DNA from: CAZSNT01 sp964607765
GTDB taxonomy: Bacteria; Verrucomicrobiota; Lentisphaeria; Oligosphaerales; JABHEG01
NCBI GenBank assembly: GCA_964607765.1
Contig: CAZSNT010000013.1
Location: 31,963-95,962, forward strand
DNA: 64,000 nucleotides
Reading direction: 5' to 3'
The translations under genes were made by a program, and so were the position numbers. Shown here one piece after another: positions 44,691 to 53,919 of the stretch; within the stretch, counting starts at the first letter, position 1, and every line of letters starts with the position of its first letter. The notes under the pieces were generated by a model. That model was not told the origin of the DNA. It was given only the letters and a program-made list of their open reading frames with translations, and did no database searches.

Positions 44691-45554
44691 TCACACGCTG
44701 AACTTCCGTGCGTAGATTCTGGCCTTCGGATCTACCGCCTCGTACAGGCCGACTGCGGCGGTGAATCGCAGGTCTTCCTTCGTGCCAAGGCACAGGAACC
44801 CGCCATGGACCAGGCTCTCCGTGAACAGTCCCAGCGCCCGATTCTGCAGTTCGCGGTCGAAGTAGATCAGCACATTCCGGCAGAGGATCAGGTGCATCTC
44901 TCCGAAGGCGCTGTCCGACACCAGGTTGTGATTCGAGAAGACAATGCGCTCTCTGAGAGCCGCGTCCATGGCCGCCGCGCCGTCACGGACGCCGTAATAG
45001 TCTGAAAACGTCGCCTGGCCGCCAGCCTGCCGGTAGTTCCCGGCAGCTTCCTGCATTTTGGCCATCTCATAGACGCCCTTCCGGGCACACGCCAAGACCT
45101 CTGCGTTGAAGTCGGTCGCGTAGAGGGTAGCGCGGTCGTACAAGCCCTCCTCCCTCAACATGATGGCCAGCGAGTAGGCCTCGTCGCCGGTGGCGCACCC
45201 GGCGAGCCAGATTTTGAAGTGCGGCCACGTCCTGAGCAGGGGGATGACCTGTTCTCTGACCGCACGGAAAACAGGCGGGTCGCGGAAGAACTCTGTCACG
45301 GGAATGGAGAAATACCGCACGAGGCGCCCGGCGAACTCGTCGTCGTGCAGCACCTTCGGGATCATCTCCGAGACCGAAGCGCAGTCCGATTGCGACAGGA
45401 ACTGCCGCGTCCTGCGCTCGATGGAAGGCCGCGCGTAGGAGTGAAAGTCGTAGCCCCAACGCTGGCAGACGGCCTCCAGCAGGAGCTCGATCTCAAGGCT
45501 TTCGATATTGCCCGCTTCCATCGTAGGCTTTCCCGGTCCCGCCTCTTCACACAC
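44691..45554 (-). CDS. CheR-family protein-glutamate methyltransferase
   Basis: A 287-residue SAM-dependent methyltransferase of the CheR family. Residues about 20-75 form the N-terminal helical domain (HSYARPSIERRTRQFL). The Rossmann core has GCATGDEAYSLAI in place of the usual GCSTGEEPYS, and the C-terminal ILCRNVLIYFD signature is intact. The GTG at 45554 starts just after the hybrid kinase stop at 45562; an ATG at 45521 is an alternative. No CheB, chemoreceptor, CheA or CheW is in the window, so it probably modifies a non-chemotactic partner in this kinase cluster. The neighbouring hybrid kinase is a candidate (inference). Confidence 0.87.
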   Translation of the reverse strand: MCEEAGPGKPTMEAGNIESLEIELLLEAVCQRWGYDFHSYARPSIERRTRQFLSQSDCASVSEMIPKVLHDDEFAGRLVRYFSIPVTEFFRDPPVFRAVREQVIPLLRTWPHFKIWLAGCATGDEAYSLAIMLREEGLYDRATLYATDFNAEVLACARKGVYEMAKMQEAAGNYRQAGGQATFSDYYGVRDGAAAMDAALRERIVFSNHNLVSDSAFGEMHLILCRNVLIYFDRELQNRALGLFTESLVHGGFLCLGTKEDLRFTAAVGLYEAVDPKARIYARKFSV

Positions 45555-45561
45555 TGCGCCA

Positions 45562-48500
45562 TCAGCGCACGAGCCAGTTCCTTATCATCGAGATGAGCCG
45601 CACCGCGTCCACGGGCTTGGTCAGGTAATCATTCGCACCCGCTGCCAGGCACTTGCTTCGGTCGCCCGCCATGGCCTTTGCGGTGAGAGCGATGATCGGC
45701 ACATTCCGCGTCCCGTCATCCGCCGCCCGAATCCGCCGCACGGTCTCGTACCCGTCCATTACGGGCATCATGACATCCATGAGCACGAGCGCTACGTCCG
45801 GATGCTCGTCGAGCGTGCGCAGGGCGCGCTCGCCGTCGCCTGCTTTGAGGGGGTGCACGCCGTGGCTCGACAGGAGCTTGGACACGGCGAAGGTCGTGCG
45901 CATATCGTCGTCCACCACGAGCACTTTCTTGCCCTTCAGCAGTTCATCCGAGTCATGCAGTTCCTGGATCATCTCCCGGTGTTGCGCCGACATTCGATTC
46001 ACGGCCCGATGCAGGAACAGCGACACCTCGTCCCACAGTCGCTCCCGGGACCGGACATCCTTGATCACGATGGATTGTGCGAGTCCCCGGATGTGTTCCT
46101 CGTCCTCGCGCGTGAGATCGCGTGCGGTGTGCACGACGACCGGCGGCAGGTCCACGCCCTCGCGCTCCAGCTGCATGAGCAGTTCGGTGCCGTCCATGTC
46201 TGGCAAGCCGAGGTCCAACACGATGCAGTCGTAGTTCCCGGTGCGGATCGCCGCCAGGGCTTCGGCGCCGGTCTCGGCCTGATCCACCGCCATGTCGCCG
46301 CTGCCGAGAAGCGTAACGACGTCATCCCGTATTGCCGCGTTGTCTTCCACCACGAGCACCTGCTTGGGACCGCCGGCCAAAACCGCATCGAACTTACAGA
46401 AAACCTGTTCGAGCCTCTCCTGATCAAGAGGCTTGGCGGCATGGCCGATAGCTCCTCTGCGCAACGCCTCGGCTTCGGCCCGTTCAACGGAAACGACATA
46501 GACGGGGATGTGGCGAGTGCGGGTGTCGTCCTTGAGTGCAGTAAGTACGGCCCATCCGTCCATGCCCGGAAGATGGATATCGAGGATCACGGCGCACGGC
46601 GAGTGCTCGGCGGCGAACTCCAGCCCTGCCTCCCCGGTGGGAACAGCCACGCACTTGAACCCCCTCTCGTGACACTTGCCATGGAGAACCACGGCAAAAG
46701 CGGGATCATCCTCGATGAGCAGGACAGCGCGATCCCCCTCCTTGAGTGTCTCCCGGTCGTCTTCGAACTGCGGGTGAGTCGTCATCGGTGCCAAGCCGGA
46801 AGAGGGCGCGACACCAGCCGGTTCGGGGGCCGAAACCGTTTGTGCGGAGGGACTCGGCGCAGGCGTGGCAGCGGCAGCTCCGGCCACGGGCAGGTACAGC
46901 GTGAACGTCGCCCCCTCGCCCTGTCTGCTGTCGAGTTGGATCCGGCCGCCCAGGAGCCGCGCGAGTTCCCGGCTTATGGACAGTCCCAACCCGGTCCCGC
47001 CGTAACGCCGCGCCGTGCCCCCGTCAGCCTGCTGGAATGCCTCGAAAATCAGCTGCTGCTGTTCCGGCGAGATGCCGATGCCGGTATCCGTGACTGCCAC
47101 GGCCAGCGTCTGCGCCGAATCCGGGCCGCTCGTCGGCAGGTCTGCGTCGGACGCCGGGCGGAAGAAGCAGATCCGGACGCTGCCGGTGTCGGTGAACTTG
47201 ATGGCATTCGACACCAGGTTGCGGACAATCTGCCCCACGCGCTGCCGATCGCTCCATATGTCGGCCGGGGCATCCTCACTGACCACAATATCCAGCTGCA
47301 GTCCTTTCTCTTCGGCCATGTGCCCGAATGACCTGCGTGCCTCGTCGGCCAAATCGCTCACGCGCACAGTGCCGCGACGGAGCTCGATACGTCCCGCCTC
47401 GATTTTCGACAGGTCCAGGATCTCGTTGATCAGGCCCAGCAAGTCCTTGCCGCTGTGGTGGATGATCTGCAGAGACTCGACCTGTTCCCCGCTCAGGTTA
47501 CCGTCGCTGTTTTGCGCCAGTCCCTGCGCCAGTAGCAGCAGACTGTTCAACGGTGTACGGAGTTCGTGAGACATGTTCGCCAGGAACTCGGACTTGTACT
47601 TGCTGGCCAGCGCCAGCTGCTTCGCCTTTTCCTCGATGTCCTTTCTGGCACGCTCCACCTGTTCCTTCTGGCGCGCAGTCAACCTGTTCTTCGCCTCCAG
47701 TTCCTCGTTCGTGACCTGCAGTTCCTCCTGCTGCACTTTGAGTGTGGTCTCCGACTCCATCAGGCGTGCGGCCTGTTGCTCCAGCTCCTCGTTCGTGGCG
47801 CGCAACTCCTCCTGCTGGGACTGGAGTGTGTCGTTGACCATGCGCAGTTCTTCCTGTTGCGCACGGAGTTCTTTGGTCAGCCGCTGGCTGTCCTCGAGCA
47901 GTGCCGCCATGCGGTCACGCGACTGGACCGAGTGAACAGCAATGCCTATGCTCTCGCCGACCTGGTCGAGGAAGCCGAGCTGCAGATCGGTGATGTCGCG
48001 CAGGAAGCCGAGTTCAATGACACCTTTGACCGCACCCTCGTGAAGGAACGGGAAACACACAATATTGCGCGGCACGACCTCACTCATCGCGGAGGTCACC
48101 GTGATGGCATCGGCAGACACATCGGTCAGCAGAATGCGCTGCCGCTGCTGTGCCGCCTGCCCGACCAGACCTTCGCCGACGGCGAACCGGGTCGGGGCGT
48201 TCTCGCGTGCTCGGTATGCATAGCTCGCCGTCAACACAAGGTGCTTGCCGTCCTCCGCAGTCAGCGCGACTATGCCGATCTGAGCGTTGACGTGCTCGGC
48301 CAAAGACGCGATGATGGCCTCGCACAGCGTGGTCGTGTCCTTCTCGCCGCGCATGACCGCACTCAGCTCGGCCTGGCCCGTTTTCAACCAAGCCTGTGCC
48401 TCGTTCTCAGCTTTGGTCCGGCGCAGGTTGCCGACCATAGTGTTGAAGTCGGCCGCCAACGCGCCAATCTCATTCCTCGACCTGACGCTGACCGCGAGGT

Positions 48501-49677
48501 CGAGGACCCCGTCAGCCACACGGGCCGCGGCAGACGAAATCGTCAGGATGGGATGCACAATCTCCTTGGCGACGGGGACGCTGACCAGGAGGATCACCAC
48601 AGCTGTGCCGATCAACAGCCCAATCATCACGCGCCGCAGACGAATCGCGGGAGCAAACGCCTCGCGCTCCTCGATCTCCGCGATCACACCCAGGCGGACG
48701 CCCGCGACCTCGATCGTGCTGTGTGTGCCGAGCACCAGAGCGCCACGGTGCCCCAGGTAGTTGGCGAGCGCCGGTTCCTGACACGTCAGGGGGTCGGCAG
48801 CGTCGCCGTGTACCGCAAGCCAGAGCTGGGTCTGCTCCGTCTCGATGCGCTCAGCCAGGACGGTCGACTCCTCGGCCAGTCGGGAGTCGGACCGCATGGT
48901 CAGGTCGCCGCCGATGAGGAAACTCTCGCCCGTCTGCCCCAGGCCCGCCCCTTCCTGCATAATGTCGTTGATCCGGTCGAGGCGGAGCTGCATGGCAAAC
49001 AGGCCAATCTTCTCTCCCTCGTCATCCACGACGGGCGCGGCCAGGAAGGCCGTGACAGTCCCGCCTGACGGAGTGTAGAACTCGTAATCCGAGAAGGCGG
49101 CACGGCCGCTGTCCAGGCTTGCCCGGCAGGCTGCGGCGAAGAGCGTGTCGGAGTACTCGCCGGTGAACAGGTTCGTTCCCAGATCGTCTTCGCGTTCCAC
49201 CGTGAACAGAACGTTCCCTGCCGCGTCGATGAGGAATATGTCACGGTAATCGAACAGCCTCTGGAGATTCTTCAGGTCGGCAGCGTTCTCGTGCACGAGC
49301 AACTCCCACTTGAAGCTCCTGGTGAATTCGCGGACGCTCTTACCGCTGTCGGCGAGCGCGCTCCGCAACGCCTGCAGGAAGAGCACGTTGCTGCGCGCCT
49401 CGGAGTGCTCCTGCAGATCGATCAGAAGCCGATCGAAATAGGATCTGATGTGAGCCGTCTTGAGCTTCGTGGTCGCCGCCAGCGACTCCGATGCGTTGCG
49501 TTCCAGACTCTCGCGGGCCGAGCGGTAGCTGAGAACGCTGACGCCGGCCAGCGGCAGGAGCGCGAGTGACAGGAACCAGAACAAGAGCATGCGACTGAGG
49601 CGTACGCTGCGCCTGCCGTGCTCCTGTTCGTGAGATGGGACCGCGTTGCGGCCCCGCATGTCCGTACCTTCACTCAC
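45562..49677 (-). CDS. Hybrid sensor kinase: sensor-HAMP-GAF-kinase-three receivers
   Basis: A 1371-residue membrane sensor. TM1 is at about 30-50, a large periplasmic dCache-like sensor at about 52-345, and TM2 at about 350-370 followed by HAMP (to about 422). GAF covers about 440-590, then a coiled coil with repeated QQEEL heptads (about 590-700). His704 lies in NMSHELRTPLN, and the ATPase domain has DTGIGIS and GGTGLGLS. Three receivers follow, with Asp1033, Asp1155 and Asp1301. Its GTG start overlaps the stop of the solute-binding protein gene as GTGA; an ATG at 49659 is an alternative. Coupling to a binding protein suggests the ligand is sensed through that partner. CheR and a second kinase follow. 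Confidence 0.9.
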   Translation of the reverse strand: MSEGTDMRGRNAVPSHEQEHGRRSVRLSRMLLFWFLSLALLPLAGVSVLSYRSARESLERNASESLAATTKLKTAHIRSYFDRLLIDLQEHSEARSNVLFLQALRSALADSGKSVREFTRSFKWELLVHENAADLKNLQRLFDYRDIFLIDAAGNVLFTVEREDDLGTNLFTGEYSDTLFAAACRASLDSGRAAFSDYEFYTPSGGTVTAFLAAPVVDDEGEKIGLFAMQLRLDRINDIMQEGAGLGQTGESFLIGGDLTMRSDSRLAEESTVLAERIETEQTQLWLAVHGDAADPLTCQEPALANYLGHRGALVLGTHSTIEVAGVRLGVIAEIEEREAFAPAIRLRRVMIGLLIGTAVVILLVSVPVAKEIVHPILTISSAAARVADGVLDLAVSVRSRNEIGALAADFNTMVGNLRRTKAENEAQAWLKTGQAELSAVMRGEKDTTTLCEAIIASLAEHVNAQIGIVALTAEDGKHLVLTASYAYRARENAPTRFAVGEGLVGQAAQQRQRILLTDVSADAITVTSAMSEVVPRNIVCFPFLHEGAVKGVIELGFLRDITDLQLGFLDQVGESIGIAVHSVQSRDRMAALLEDSQRLTKELRAQQEELRMVNDTLQSQQEELRATNEELEQQAARLMESETTLKVQQEELQVTNEELEAKNRLTARQKEQVERARKDIEEKAKQLALASKYKSEFLANMSHELRTPLNSLLLLAQGLAQNSDGNLSGEQVESLQIIHHSGKDLLGLINEILDLSKIEAGRIELRRGTVRVSDLADEARRSFGHMAEEKGLQLDIVVSEDAPADIWSDRQRVGQIVRNLVSNAIKFTDTGSVRICFFRPASDADLPTSGPDSAQTLAVAVTDTGIGISPEQQQLIFEAFQQADGGTARRYGGTGLGLSISRELARLLGGRIQLDSRQGEGATFTLYLPVAGAAAATPAPSPSAQTVSAPEPAGVAPSSGLAPMTTHPQFEDDRETLKEGDRAVLLIEDDPAFAVVLHGKCHERGFKCVAVPTGEAGLEFAAEHSPCAVILDIHLPGMDGWAVLTALKDDTRTRHIPVYVVSVERAEAEALRRGAIGHAAKPLDQERLEQVFCKFDAVLAGGPKQVLVVEDNAAIRDDVVTLLGSGDMAVDQAETGAEALAAIRTGNYDCIVLDLGLPDMDGTELLMQLEREGVDLPPVVVHTARDLTREDEEHIRGLAQSIVIKDVRSRERLWDEVSLFLHRAVNRMSAQHREMIQELHDSDELLKGKKVLVVDDDMRTTFAVSKLLSSHGVHPLKAGDGERALRTLDEHPDVALVLMDVMMPVMDGYETVRRIRAADDGTRNVPIIALTAKAMAGDRSKCLAAGANDYLTKPVDAVRLISMIRNWLVR

Positions 49678-50798
49678 TGGCCCGTTCCCCCGCTGCCGGT
49701 CTCCGTGATATCCGTGCTGAACTGCTCGTCGGCGAAAGCGTCAATGTCGATCGGCCTCCGCAGAATGCCGCCCTCGACTGCCAGATCCATGATCTTCCGG
49801 AGCCCGGCTTTGTCCACGTTCAGGTGCGTGTAGTTGATCACGTCCAGATCCGGACGCAGGCTTTGAACGATCGCCTCGCGGTTGTGTTCGGGGATATGCT
49901 TGCGAATCATGGCCGCAATGGTGTCCATGGCCTGGCCGCCGGCGCGCCGCGCTTGCTCGATGTCCAAGCCGGCTCTGTGGATGTAGTGGACGACCTCCTT
50001 CAGGGCGGCTGTCTTGCCTTTGATGCAGCTGTCAGTCGCGATGGCGATGCACTCCACATGCCCGTGCGGCCAGGGAATGACGTCCTTCGAATACCACGCC
50101 ACGTGGCCGAACCCTTTGGTCTCGACAACGTCGGCCCAGGGCAGCGACTGCTCGAACGAGGCGGGCACGCCGCGGCTGTTCTTCTTCTTGATGAAAGAGG
50201 GCGATTTGGGCGGAGGCACCTCCACGGCGACCACGTCCCGGCCGCGTCCCCTCCCGAGCCCCAGCGTGCGGCCGTGGTCTTTGAGGTATTTGTAGAGCAC
50301 GACGGTGTGCGTGGCATGGAGGTGGGGCACGCCACACTCGGTCGGCTCGCCCGACTTCTCTCTTGCGGACACAAGGGCATCGGCGACCTTCCCGTCCGGT
50401 TTCCGCTCGAGACGTTCACTCGGCAGGCGCACGTCCGCGTTCAGCAGGTCATTGATGGCAAGCGCATTGCCGTCCCGATGCATGAGGCTGACCCAGCGGA
50501 ACGTGGGGCTCTCCCGGAACATATCCATGGCCTGCGGACAGATGATGAAGGCGACGTCAGCTTCCCCCGACATGAAGTAGGCGCGCAGCAGCGGCCAGCT
50601 CTTCATGCGTTCGATCGTGTAGTCCGCGTGCACCATCTCGCCGCGATACTTCTCGTACGCCACGATGCCCGCATAGTGGTCCGCGAGCGGGATGTACGCC
50701 GCTCTGATCGGCTCTTTGGAGCTCACGCCTTGGCCAATGGCGAGCAACGCGATACACAGGCGGCTCACACACCGTAGAGTCGTGGACGAGTCACACAT
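49674..50798 (-). CDS. NrtA/SsuA-like periplasmic solute-binding protein
   Basis: A 374-residue binding protein of the nitrate/sulfonate/taurine type with an N-terminal leader. IRAAYIPLADHYAGIVAYEK opens the mature protein, and SGEADVAFIICPQAMDMF fits the ligand-cleft region of this family. The ATG at 50798 is chosen because GAGGAGAAAGGA lies directly upstream. No permease or ATPase gene is present. Its stop overlaps the hybrid kinase start, so it probably feeds a ligand to that sensor and does not serve import. The ligand is unknown; nitrate, sulfonate and others are possible. Confidence 0.82.
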   Translation of the reverse strand: MCDSSTTLRCVSRLCIALLAIGQGVSSKEPIRAAYIPLADHYAGIVAYEKYRGEMVHADYTIERMKSWPLLRAYFMSGEADVAFIICPQAMDMFRESPTFRWVSLMHRDGNALAINDLLNADVRLPSERLERKPDGKVADALVSAREKSGEPTECGVPHLHATHTVVLYKYLKDHGRTLGLGRGRGRDVVAVEVPPPKSPSFIKKKNSRGVPASFEQSLPWADVVETKGFGHVAWYSKDVIPWPHGHVECIAIATDSCIKGKTAALKEVVHYIHRAGLDIEQARRAGGQAMDTIAAMIRKHIPEHNREAIVQSLRPDLDVINYTHLNVDKAGLRKIMDLAVEGGILRRPIDIDAFADEQFSTDITETGSGGTGQ

Positions 50799-51305
50799 GG
50801 TCCTTTCTCCTCTGGTTTGACCTGCCGCGCCGAGCTTTGCCCGGTTCCCGGACACGGGGTGTCGCCAACGCCGCGAGGGCAGCGGCCAGACTCACTCAAG
50901 AAGCGGATGACCGCGGGGAACGGCATCTGCTGACAGCCGACAGCCGCACGCACCCGCCCGGCGCGCCCGCGCAGCAAAAAGACAAATGCGTCACCCCACT
51001 CGTCATTCGTGTGAATATAGCAACGCCTGCTCCGGACTGGCTGTAGTGCATTGTCTACAAATCGCGTGGCACGTATTGGAGAAGCGCCCGGGAAACTCAC
51101 TGCAGTCAAGCTGCCGAGCCGGCGTCAGGCGGCGCCCCGGGTTCGCGAGCATCCCGTCCAGTCCCAAGCCCGACTCCGGCGAAGCATCCGGCTTCGAACA
51201 CGGACACGAGCGGGGGCGCGCTCCGTCTAAGGTATATACGTCGCCGGAGCCGCAATCTTAGGGGGTGTTGGCGTGAACCCACCGAGCAGGTTCGAGGCCG
51301 CGGCA
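50799..51305. other. Intergenic region upstream of the sensor operon
   Basis: This 507-base spacer separates the response regulator stop from the binding protein start, both on the minus strand. It should hold the promoter of the sensor operon. AT-rich spots occur at about 51012-51023 and at the palindrome GTATATAC (51232-51239). Neither has a convincing -35 partner, and no small gene is evident. Confidence 0.45.
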
Positions 51306-51959
51306 CTATCCAGCCGGGGTCAGCCCCTGCTCGATGGCGAACCGGACGAGCGCCACACGGCTGTGTAGTCCGAGCTTCTTCATCGCCCGGCCCTGGTAGG
51401 TGTGCACAGTGGTCGGGGCCAGGTACAGCGTCCGCGCTATCTCTGCAGCAGACTTGCCTTCCGCAACCAGCTGGAGGATCTGTCGCTCACGATCGCTGAG
51501 CATTGACAGAGGGTCGGCGCCCGGCGCTGCGCTGGCTTTCTGCAGGTAGTCGTCCACCAGCACCTCGGAGACCTCTCTGCTCAAGTAACGGCGCCCTGCA
51601 TGCACGGCGCGAATCGCTTCCACCAGCTCGTCGCTGGCCGACTTCTTCAGCAGATACCCTCTGGCTCCGGCCTGCAGGGCCCGCGCGATGTGCTGGCACG
51701 TGCCGTGTACGGAGAGGATCACTACCTGTGTGTCAGGACACGCAGCGCGGATCTGCTCGGTCGCTTCCAGCCCGTTCAGCTCGGGCATGGCGATGTCCAT
51801 GACCACCACCTCGGGGTGCAGCCTGAGCGTCTCGCGCACCGCGGCACGGCCATTGCCCGCTTCCCCCACTACGCGGAATGTGCCGCGAGTCTGCAGCAGA
51901 GCCTTCAGGCCGTCCCGGACAATGCCGTGATCATCTGCAAGAAAAACTGTAACCGGCAT
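51306..51959 (-). CDS. NarL/FixJ-type response regulator
   Basis: A 217-residue two-domain transcription regulator. The receiver (1-120) has acidic residues in ADDHG, phospho-acceptor Asp54 in VVMDIAMPELNG and Lys in LLKKSA. The LuxR-type helix-turn-helix (about 150-212) has LSDRERQILQLVAEGKSAAEIA and TVHTYQGRAMKKLGLHSR. It lies 44 bases downstream of the NarX-type kinase on the same strand, so the two form a cognate pair. No target promoter can be named from the sequence. Confidence 0.92.
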   Translation of the reverse strand: MPVTVFLADDHGIVRDGLKALLQTRGTFRVVGEAGNGRAAVRETLRLHPEVVVMDIAMPELNGLEATEQIRAACPDTQVVILSVHGTCQHIARALQAGARGYLLKKSASDELVEAIRAVHAGRRYLSREVSEVLVDDYLQKASAAPGADPLSMLSDRERQILQLVAEGKSAAEIARTLYLAPTTVHTYQGRAMKKLGLHSRVALVRFAIEQGLTPAG

Positions 51960-52003
51960 GCTGTGGCCTCACATCTCTCTCGCCTTACACGACGCATCAC
52001 GCA

Positions 52004-53614
52004 TCACGCATCGCTCTGCTCGTCCTGCGACTTGCCGACCTCAACCGTGACAGTCGTACCCCTGCCGGGCACGGATTTTATCCGGCACTCTCCGCCCATG
52101 GCCAGGGCGCGCTCACGCATGTTCAGCATCCCGTAGCCTCTGCGGCCGTCGGTCCGCTCCGGATCAAACCCGGCCCCGTTGTCCTTGATTGTGAGCCGCA
52201 ACGACTTGGAGAACTCGCGCAGTCTGATCGTCACACGCGTCGCGGACGCATGCTTGGTGACGTTGGTCAGCGCTTCCTGTGCGATGCGGAACACGGCCGT
52301 CTCAGTCCCGTCCGCCAGGCGTCGCGACAGACGGTCCGTGTCGACTTCTGTCCGCGTACGTGTGCGCTCCTCGTGCCGTTGGCCGAGCCAGGCGAGAGCG
52401 TCGCTCAGGCCCAGGTCATCCAACACGGCAGGACGCAGCTCCGCCATGATGTCATCCAACCGATCCGCCACCTGCCGCACCCCGCCGATGCAGGCATCGA
52501 TCCTGTCGCGCCACCGTCCGGTGTCCGTGAGCGGACCCGTGTCCCGCGCGATGTGCAGATCGATGTCAAGCGCTACCAGCGTCTGACCGATGCGATCATG
52601 CAGTTCGCGGGCCAGCGCACGACGCTCGTCCTCCTGCGTCTGCGCCAACCGCGCCGTCAAGCTGCGGAGCTGCTCGCGCGACGCCTGCAGCTCCGCTGCC
52701 GCGCGCTTGCTCCTGGTGATGTCTCGCGCCACATGCACGCTGCCCCAGAGCTGTCCCTTGGCGTCCCGCAACGGCGAGGCGCTGGCAAAATAGGTACGCC
52801 CGACCTGCTCGACGCGGACCTCCGCAGTGTGTTCCCTGCCGTCGCGCAGCAGCGCCAGATGGGGGCAGGAGTCCGGGGGTCTGTCCATGCCGTGAACCAC
52901 CTCGTAGCACGGCCGGCCGCAGAGCGTCCCGCCACTGTCCGCGAAGCGCTCGGTCATGGGCCTGTTGGCGCGTACGATGCGATGATCGCAGTCAATGATT
53001 GCCACAAGGTCCGGAACCGCGTTGAACGTCTGCTCCCACTCCTCGTTGGCCTGGCGCAGTTGCTCCTCCGCGCGCCGCTGCGCTGTGATGTCTCGAGCCT
53101 GCGACAGGATCAGCTTGCGGCCCCCCAGCCTGACCGTGGTGGCCCGGATCTCGACCGGGAAAACGTGGCCGTCTTTGCGTGTGTGTTGTGACTCCAGGCA
53201 GAGCGTGCTCCCCCTTTGCAGGTCTGCAGAGTTCCGTCGTATCTTCTCCGGCTCCACGTGGCGATCGAAGTCCGCCACGGACAGCCTCAACAGTTCCTCC
53301 CGCGAATACCCCAGGCTCTCGCACGCCTGGCGGTTCACATCCACAATCCGGCCGTCGACATCGTGCAAAAAGAAGGCATCCGCCGCCGCTTCCACGAGCG
53401 CCCGGAAACGGGTCTCACTGTCGAGCAGAGACTGACCGATGTCGCCCGGACTGAGGCCGGTGTCGGGGCCGGGCGCGCTGCCTGAAGCGTCCGGGTCGGC
53501 GCCGGGAGCGCGAGCATCACCCGCGCCTCCGCCCTCCAGCTCAGCGATGCGACTGCGCAGATCCCGCAGCTCGGTCAGCAGCTGTTGTTTGGTTCTCCGG
53601 TCATCTGCGCCCAT
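52004..53614 (-). CDS. Cytoplasmic PAS-PAS histidine kinase, HisKA_3 type
   Basis: A 536-residue soluble kinase. A short coiled coil (about 8-28) is followed by a low-complexity Gly/Ala/Asp linker and PAS domains at about 65-180 and 192-302. The second PAS has CYEVVHGMDRPPDSCPH, a Cys/His cluster that could hold metal or sense redox state. The HisKA_3 motif RELHDRIGQTL has His339. The ATPase domain has TNVTKHASA, DNGAGF and GRRGYGMLNMRERA. It is upstream of and co-directional with the NarL-type regulator at 51306. No transmembrane segment is seen, so the signal is intracellular. Confidence 0.9.
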   Translation of the reverse strand: MGADDRRTKQQLLTELRDLRSRIAELEGGGAGDARAPGADPDASGSAPGPDTGLSPGDIGQSLLDSETRFRALVEAAADAFFLHDVDGRIVDVNRQACESLGYSREELLRLSVADFDRHVEPEKIRRNSADLQRGSTLCLESQHTRKDGHVFPVEIRATTVRLGGRKLILSQARDITAQRRAEEQLRQANEEWEQTFNAVPDLVAIIDCDHRIVRANRPMTERFADSGGTLCGRPCYEVVHGMDRPPDSCPHLALLRDGREHTAEVRVEQVGRTYFASASPLRDAKGQLWGSVHVARDITRSKRAAAELQASREQLRSLTARLAQTQEDERRALARELHDRIGQTLVALDIDLHIARDTGPLTDTGRWRDRIDACIGGVRQVADRLDDIMAELRPAVLDDLGLSDALAWLGQRHEERTRTRTEVDTDRLSRRLADGTETAVFRIAQEALTNVTKHASATRVTIRLREFSKSLRLTIKDNGAGFDPERTDGRRGYGMLNMRERALAMGGECRIKSVPGRGTTVTVEVGKSQDEQSDA

Positions 53615-53919
53615 GGACGTATCCTCTGCTGAGCTGTCCTACGCGTCTGGAAGCGCGCTGTGCCTTAAGATCGCCCACAATCGGACATTTGACCAACAGA
53701 CGCTGCCTCGCACGGCAATGCCAGTCACATGGGGAGCAGGACCGCGTCGTGGCGCTCGGGGACCGAGCGGCCTACTTCCGGATGTGCGGTGGGCGGCCCC
53801 CGACCGCCACGCGCCATCCGTAACTTGGGCATTACCTCGCACGCACGCACTCTCCTCTGTATGTTACGCACAACCACGCAAGACCACGCAAGACCGCGCA
53901 CCGATAAAGGGAAATGTCC
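53615..53919. other. Divergent intergenic region with 10-bp repeats
   Basis: This spacer lies between the HisKA_3 kinase and a secreted propeller gene that diverge from each other. ACCACGCAAG occurs twice in tandem with a third partial copy at 53873-53900, close to the start of the propeller gene. The repeats could be a regulator site in the leader. No promoter was assigned. Confidence 0.4.

Noticed and set aside
51306..53614. Nitrate-sensing NarX/NarL system controlling the adjacent NrtA-like protein
   Set aside because: The kinase lacks a periplasmic nitrate sensor and transmembrane segments. HisKA_3/NarL pairs are generic, so the name-based link is not supported.
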